Shown in pieces: positions 1-7,503 of a DNA stretch of 10,676 nt (its first letter is position 1; every line of letters starts with the position of its first letter). Below the pieces are notes generated by a model. That model ran no database searches. It saw only the letters and a program-made list of their open reading frames with translations, and was not told where the DNA came from. The DNA comes from Ectocarpus siliculosus (Eukaryota > Sar > Phaeophyceae > Ectocarpales > Ectocarpaceae). The stretch is from NCBI GenBank assembly GCA_000310025.1, contig FN648398.1, forward strand, positions 999,162-1,009,837. The letters run 5' to 3'. Made by a program: the position numbers and the translations under genes.

Positions 1-176
1 CCCTCCCCCCCCCCCGCGGGCTGGGGGGTTTTTTGTCCCCCCCCCCCCCCCCCCCCCTTCCTGTGTCCGCCTCCGTTTCGACAACCACAAGTGGTGCATG
101 TCGATGCCTCCCTTCCGCCCAATCGCAAATGGTGTTCTCATCGTCACCCCCCCCCCTTTTTGTCCTTAATTACCAG
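1..176 (+). other. 3' end of an intron (homopolymer-rich)
   Basis: No coding signal is seen. The stretch holds a C run at 5-15, a C21 run at 37-57 and another C run near 147-156. It ends in a pyrimidine-rich tract and TTACCAG, the acceptor used by the first exon in the window. The acceptor implies an upstream exon ending after two bases of a codon. Confidence 0.6.
37..57 (+). repeat. C21 homopolymer
   Basis: A pure C run in intron sequence at the window start. Similar long C or G runs lie at 743-754, 4888-4902 and 5087-5099, all in introns. Lengths may be unreliable in sequencing. Confidence 0.9.
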
Positions 177-315
177 GCACAACTCGGTGTGGATATACTT
201 CCCCCACGTGGAGCTGGTTTTCCTGCTCTTCGCCTACCAGGGAGCGTCAACCTCCGAGGCTCGCATGATCAACAGCGGCTGCTTGCCTCTGGTGGTGCTG
301 GGGGCGTGTGCGCTG
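177..315 (+). CDS. Exon 1 in window: first membrane helix and start of second
   Basis: The exon starts after TTACCAG with one base completing a split codon, then reads 46 codons to CTG followed by the donor GTGAGA (phase 0). It begins HNSVWIYFPHVELVF and continues through FAYQGA, a helix of about 20 hydrophobic residues at 4-23. After a short polar link (STSEARMINSG) a second hydrophobic stretch starts (LPLVVLGACAL) and runs straight into exon 2. The FPH..L.FL.FA..G pattern is like the first helix of stramenopile TRP-like membrane blocks (from memory of family style). The frame stays open past the donor to 465, but composition there turns Gly/Arg/Trp-rich and non-membrane. Confidence 0.72.
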
Positions 316-3300
316 GTGAGAGCGGGAGGGGAGGGGGGGCAGTCAGCAGGCATCAAAGAGCGATGTGTGCTTGGTGGTAGTGGGTGGTGGTTCTTGGAGG
401 TATTCCGGAGTGTTGAGACAGGTGTAGTAGCTGCCCCGGTTGGCTGCCTGCCGTGTTATTTCTGATGTTCTCCCGCCCCCGATTCCTGCGGCGTGGGTGG
501 ATCGTGTGTGAGTTTTGCCGTCGGTGAGACATGGCCTCGTGCGTCGGATGGTACGCCGTAAGGTGAGCACGAGCACACGGCTCCCTCCTTCACTGCCGTG
601 CCACATGTTACCCCTCATCTAGGAAGGATTACCAACAGAATGCCGCATCAGCAGTTGAAAATGTTGACAGAGAATAAGGCCACGTGTTTGACGAAAGCCC
701 CCCATGCGTTGTTGCGGTCCCGGCCCCCTCGTTTTGACGACACCCCCCCCCCCCTCTCGCCCTCCGCTTCGCGGTTCTATTCTATTTCGTAGTTCATTTT
801 CCCCATCTTCCTCATGTTCTACGTCGGGAGGATCGTGTGGAGTCGAGTCAAGCCCCAGGAGGGGCCGGTGACCTTCACCAAGGGCCTCGCGCCGGAGGAG
901 GGGCGCAAGAGGTGCTGGTGTGTCTCTCTCTGCAGGTGAGATGCTGCTGCTGCTGCCGCTGCTGCTGGGGTGGCTAAAGTAACTGCTATTTAGCATAGCC
1001 TGCCTGATATCTCCTAATATCAACTGCAGCAACAGCGGACTTGTGTTGCGAGGCGGCTACTGTAGCCGTTAGCATAGCCGTTAGCATAATAATGCCACCA
1101 CCGACAGCAGTATGAACAACCAACACCCGGGAAAGGCAATAGCAACTACCACAGCGGCAGCGACGCTGACGGCACTAAATAGCTCGAAACAACACCAATT
1201 TTTCGCTGCTGTAGCGACTACGCAACATCGCTAGCGGCAACTCCAACCAAGGAGCTATGTGTATGCATTGTAGTGCAGTACAAACCCGACAGCAACGCTA
1301 ACGGCGACTCCAAACAACACCAACTATTCACTGCCGTAGTAACTACGCAAACGGCATCGCTAACGGCAACTCCAACCAACAACAGGGGGTTCCGTGACGG
1401 TTGGAGGAACGGGCATTCGATCTTCGAGTGGGCGGACAAGGGTGCCTGGGTGAGTCTCAAGGATGAGAAGGTGGACCTGGAGAGCAGGAAGTTCCGCATC
1501 GGGTTCGAGCCGCTGTTCGTGGACTTCACCAAGGAGGGTGCGGTGTATATTATCTTCCTGCTCTTCAAGTGGTTCGCCCTCGGGATCATCGCAGGTCCGT
1601 CGAATGATGAGCGGTTACATTATTGCCAATTACGTCATTCCATCCATGCTTAATTAAGGACACCCAAGTTAAGGCAACTCGTTCGGTTAGGGACAACTGT
1701 TTTTTTTTTTTTCAAGCATGATGGCTCGCAGAATGAACGACATAAGACGGGGTATGTATCAACCTTAAGGACACTTCCCCGGCTTAAAGACCCTTGTTTT
1801 AGAAAAAATCAGGTCGGCTTAAGGACACCTGTTTTAGAAGAAATCAGTTATGTATGTCCTTGACCGATGTTCGACTGTATGGTACACTCTGCTGCTGCTG
1901 TTGTTGGTGCTCCTTCGTGTTCTTGTGGGTGATGTGTGCTTTTTTTCTTGGTGAAGGTGATGCCGCAAGTGACACAAGATATCACACCCCCCTTCAACCG
2001 AGTTTCAAAGCTGGACTACTCCACAATGACGAGGATACCAAAGTCGAAAGACCTGTTTTCGGAAAGATTGCTCTCTTTTTTTTCCAACCCGTGGTCGCAC
2101 AGGAATGTTTCCCTCCCTGAGGCCCCCTACACACCCCTCCTGCGGTGCTTTGCCTTCGATTTTCAATGCGAGAAGAGTGCAGCACTGTCGTCCCTCTGTG
2201 TATACACGAACTATGATAGCGCTTTCCAGATGATGCACGTGAATGTCTAGATGTATAAAATCTGCTACAGTACTGGTGGTATTTGGTTGATGCGCGTCTC
2301 GCAGGGCTCGTGACGAACGGGACTGTACAGACGGCTTCGCTGGCCGTCATCTACCTGGTCGACATCGCGCTCCTGTGTAAGCTGCGCCCCTTCTCCAACT
2401 CCGTGGTGCAGTGGGTGGAGACGGTGCTGGTGAGACTGGGCGGCGTCACACACGCACGCGAGAACGGTTGCGTTTGTTGTACAAGTATCACAATATAGGA
2501 GCGTTCTTTTTATCATTGTTGTTATGGCGTTTTGCGGGATCTGAAACCTCGTGCTCTTCCACCGAAATCATGCATGTCTTCGTCGCCGCCAATGTGAGAA
2601 AGTTGGGGGTCATGTTCGACAGACGTCGGGGAGATTGTCTTCTACGAAGTACCAACTAGGAAGGGGGTCTCCATATTTTTTCACATGAAGAAACGGTCCC
2701 GACCTCTGCTCCTTTCTTTTACCACGCAATGTAAATGTACCATCTATTGTCGCGGCCGGGACTTGCCACTTTTACGCTCTATGAATCCGGTTCCTCTTGA
2801 GTAATCTCGCTTAAACCGGAGCCCCTTTGTTGCGTTGTGCTCGTTTGTGGCAATTTGTTCCCCGGGTGGTGGCGTGACAGGTGACTGCCGATGCGTTAAC
2901 CCTAGGGATGATGGTGTGGGCATCCGTCCTCGATCCGGACATGGATGCGGACAAGAGGAAGCTTGACGGCATCTACGCTGGCTGCATGCTCATACAGGTG
3001 CCTTTCGGCGGCCGCGTATTTGGGCGAAAATCATGTCGTCTTGTCTCGTTGATGTTGTTGGCAATGCGGGTATTGATGCTTCTCAAACCAACGTCCCGTG
3101 CCCCAGTTAAGTCGAGCCACCAGCGCGATACAATAGCAGCCCGGAAAAAAAAGAGAGAAAAAAAAAAGTGTGAAATCGTGGGCTTGGTGCACGGGCTGTG
3201 TGGAGCTGTGTCGACTTGATTATTTTCGATACTGTGCTCGCTCCTGAATTCTTTTTTTTCCCAGCCCGCATGTACACAAACCATCGACAACGACGGACGA

Positions 3301-6300
3301 CAACAACAGGAGCAGCAATATCAACACCAGTAACAACACGAACGACAATAACAGCTGTAAAACCAACAAGAACAACAACAACGCTGTCGTTCCCACGTGT
3401 TTTTTCCGGCCCTTTTCTGCTGCTGCTGCTGCTGCTGCACACAACAGACACTTGGGATCTTCTTGCTGACCATCCCCATTTACGCAGACACCTTCATCGT
3501 CATCTTCTTCCAGATCCGCCACAAGGCCTCCAAGGTACGTGCAGAGATGTACGGAATCTACGAAAAGTCCACCGAGATCTACGGAAGGAAGGGGTACTTG
3601 TACAGTAGAACGTCGGCTTTTGTTTCCCTCAAGACTCGGTGGTTTGTAAATTTCACACGCCGCCGCTTGGGTATCTTCGCTTGTCCTTGGTCCGGGCGAG
3701 TGCGGACGAGACCACGGATGGCGTCCGCGTAGGATGGACCGTTACGGATGTAAGAAGGGTGAGCAGAGACCTGGAACGGGTTTTCATGTGAAGACACCAA
3801 TGTCAACTCGTGATGGACGTGTTTTCTTTCTCATGGAGTGAGATGTCCCGTCTTGGTTTAATGACGACGTGGTTTTGCTCTTGACGTCGATTATTCGGCG
3901 TGCTTCGTATGAAAATACAGTGCAAACACCGGTATTTCAGTGGTTTTCGAAACCACTACCGATACAAGAATGGGAAAGACGTTTTTAACAACAAATTTGG
4001 GAGAATTGCGATTTCTTTTCTCGGTCGTTTGGTCCAAACTCACGTTTTGGCCGCCCTTTGCTCTTTGTCGAAATCTGTCCTCGCTGTGGTCTGTCGGAGC
4101 AGCTCTGGCGCGGGGAACGTACCCCAAGAGAACAGGTGATTTTTTTTTTTTTTTTGTGATGGCCGGGACACAAGTCATGCCCTTTCAGATGGACGTGACC
4201 TTGGTAGATTTGCGTCGGAGATGTACCGGTCGGGGTGCTCCCTCCCTCCCACGGATCGATCAAGATGCGAAGACCCCGTCCGCACTGCCGTTGATCCGTA
4301 CTATTATATTTTCTGTTAATAAGTATGCATGGACAAATTTAGTAGTACTAGTAGACGGCGCCAGGTCCACTATGATAGCGTGTAGGCAAGGGAGGTGGTG
4401 ACCCTTAACGCTCGTTACTTCTCCACGTGAACCCCGTTTATCACGAGAGGTTGAGCCGTCTGTATCTGTGTTTACTAATACGGCCGGTATTCATTGTTGG
4501 CGCTGTAGGGAGATTCCTGTTTGTAGAACGAGGGAGCGGAATCGAACCGGCCTCTGTCGCCGTTTGGTTGCGATCATTTGAGAGCCAGAAAGAACGTAGA
4601 AACCAACAACCGTGGCGAGACCTTCGGCGTGCTGTATGAATTATTAATTCGACCGGTGTATGTAACAGAAAAGCGACATCAAGGGCAGCTGGGGCGAGTC
4701 GTGCGGCATCTTCTGCGTCCTAGTGAGGGAGAACTTCATTGGTGAGGGGAGATGAGAAAGTTTTGTTGTTGCGTTTTGTTTTCTGCGCCCCGCTGCTGGC
4801 TTGCTTTGTGTGGGCCGTTCCACTGCGCACCGCACTGCCCGATATGTACTCGGCGGCACCGTAGGTCGGGTCAACGGACCTTGGCATGGGGGGGGGGGGG
4901 GGCCTTCTCTGGTATGTAACCCGACCTAATACCGTGAAAATTAAAAAAAGAGCCCTATGGAGACGGCGAGCGAGATGCGTAGCATTTTTTTTCTTTTTTT
5001 CTTTCGTTCATCCTTGGCGAAAGGCCGCGTTGAACACGCAATTGAGACTTTGGCTAAGGTTAAGAGGGCGAGGGGGACTCTCATAGCCCCCCCCCCCCCG
5101 TCCAGGCGCTGCTGCTCTGTTTTCAGTCTCCAGAGAAGAGAAGAAGTTCGTGGCCGATGTCCTCGTTTCAAAGGCAGGGAAGCGGTACACGCACACCCCC
5201 CCGTCCGGTGATGTGAAGATACCAGGTCTTGGCGACGGCATGCATGATCATACCCCCCGCCCCCCCCGTCCTTGCGCTGGTAATTACAGGCTGTGTGAAG
5301 GAGTCTGTGCACGGCCCTAGGCGAAAACCGCGGTCGTCGTTTACGCTGGCCGTGTCGGACCGCCTGCCCGGTGAGTGGATTACAGACTGGCGGTGATCAA
5401 TAAGAGTGTCGTTGGTTGCATTTTTTTTTTTGTGGTGGTGGTGGCGGTTGTGGCATGTTGGTAATTAATTGTTGTGCCGATGCCCTCCCCCTCTCCTTCC
5501 TTCTACGGGGCCCCTCTCAAAGCCCCTCGTCCTGTTGTCCCCCCTAACCCACCCCCCATGCCCTTACTTTGTCCGATACCAGGCATAAAGGAAGAGGAGA
5601 AACGAGACCCCGAAGCTGCTGAGGGGATCATCGGGAGAAAACCGGTCCGGACGAGCAAGTTTCCAATCGTCAAGCACGGCCGTGGGGGAAGCGGCGACGT
5701 GGAGACGGGGTGAGCCGTGATTTCGTTGTTGAATGTGGTACCGATTTTAAATATGGAACTAAATGTCGTCATATTTTTTTTTCGCGTGGATGAGACATTT
5801 TCTTTTTGTTGTACTGCTGTTTAGTATATGTCTTGCTATTGCTGATCTTTGCTGTGCTCTGCTTTCGAAGGCTCTTGTCGTGCGACATGTCGTGTGGATT
5901 CTTTTCTTGCAGTGCTCTTGTGGCTTTTGTTACCAGGTTGAGGGCTTCACGGTTATCGTTTTGTCTTTGACGTGAAAGGCGTGAGGGGGCGGATCCCGGG
6001 ACTTTTGCCGATTCGGAACCCTCATTTCGCAACACAGACGACCCAGCTTGTGGTTGAGAACACAGATACTATGCATACGTTCGCAAGAAACAAGTATTTG
6101 AGTGACGGACCCCCCACTCACAATTTTTTTTTATTCCCTCCCTCCCGCCGTCTTTCCCTTTGATTCGGTCGGCCATTCCGACTCTGTCCCCAACCTTGCC
6201 GAAACGCCCTCCTTTACTGTCCTCCCCACACCCCCCTCCCGGCATACTCACACGTGAACGTATCGACTCACCACAACTCCGTCCCCCCATCCCCATCCAC

Positions 6301-7242
6301 GGAACACGTGTTCCATTGGGTTCCACCATGTTTTTTTCACGGAATACAACACCACACGGTGTAATATCACCGCCGCTACGCAACGTATCCGCATCCGTGT
6401 CTCCGTCCTCATTTTCCCCGTATTCGGAACGCATTCTCCATCGCGTACGCCGCATTTGTGACTAAACACACGTCACACGGTAAAAACCGTCTTCTTCCCC
6501 CCATGCACGGAATACAACACGGCACGGTGTAATCCCGCGGCCGCCGCTGCGCAACGTATCCGCATCCGTATCTCGGTATCCGCAATGCGTTCTCCATGGC
6601 GTTCGCCGCATTCATGACTAAACGTACATCACACGGTAAAAACCGTCCTCTGCTTTCCCCCCTCCCCATCCACGGAACGCGTGTTCCATTGCGTTGCAAC
6701 GCATCTCCCCCCGCTTAACGCAACACCGCACGACGCCCGTCAATCCCGCGGCCGCCACGTATGCGTATTCGTATCCGTATCCCTGCACCCACCACCCCTT
6801 CCTCCCGGTTCCGAAATCGAACACATGGTATCACCACACCCCCACGGTTATAATCTGCGTGGCACCCCTTTTCCACAAATCTGGGGCTTTCTGTTCTTTT
6901 TCACGCAATCGGCAACGAACCGCGGTCTTCAATCAAAACGCCGCCGCGGACGATGACGCCCGCGTCCCTGGGCAAACAAGGACATTTTTGTGCGACCACT
7001 GTAGCGAGAGCGGCAGCAGCGACCATGCCGACAGTAAGAGTCACCTAGACGTCTCTGCGCGCTCTGGGGCGTTTATGCGCGAATGTAGCGAGAGCGGCAG
7101 CATCGGCTGTGCCAACAACGCGTCCAAAGAGGATGGCCCCTGCACCTCTGCGGCGGCGGCGGCGGCGGCGGCAGCGGCAGCGGCAGCAGCCACAACAGCA
7201 GCGGCAGCGATACCAGGCGTCTCTTTCCGACAGACCGCTGTC

Positions 7243-7284
<42 letters not shown>

Positions 7285-7467
7285 AGCGATGGCGCTGGGG
7301 CTAGCGACGACGTCAGCAGCACTTGTGCTGTGCACGGCAGCGACGGCGGCGGCGGTAGCGGTGGCGGTGACGTCACGCTTCGCTCCAGATGGTCGCGGTT
7401 GTGGCTGCCGTTGCCTCACCCCCCCCAACGCCCACAACCAAACTACTCGAGCCGAGACCGCAGCAGT

Positions 7468-7503
<36 letters not shown>

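Larger units (their letters stand above)
936..1385 (+). other. Intron 2 (contains direct repeats)
   Basis: Donor GTGAGA at 936 and acceptor CAACAACAG ending at 1385, 450 bases. The interior is rich in CAA/GGC-type triplets and holds a tandem 12-mer and a diverged 64-68 bp direct repeat, both listed separately. No polypyrimidine tract precedes the acceptor, which is unusual among the introns of this gene. Confidence 0.58.

Noticed and set aside
4525-4560. Minus-strand sequence CCGGTTCGATTCC resembling a tRNA T arm
   Set aside because: The stem flanking the loop has a mismatch, and no D arm, anticodon arm or matching acceptor strand is found upstream on that strand.
6069-6824. Minus-strand frames with a repeated AMENAFRI-like peptide
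   Set aside because: The peptide recurs only because the 165-168 bp DNA repeat recurs; unit lengths and indels break the frames.
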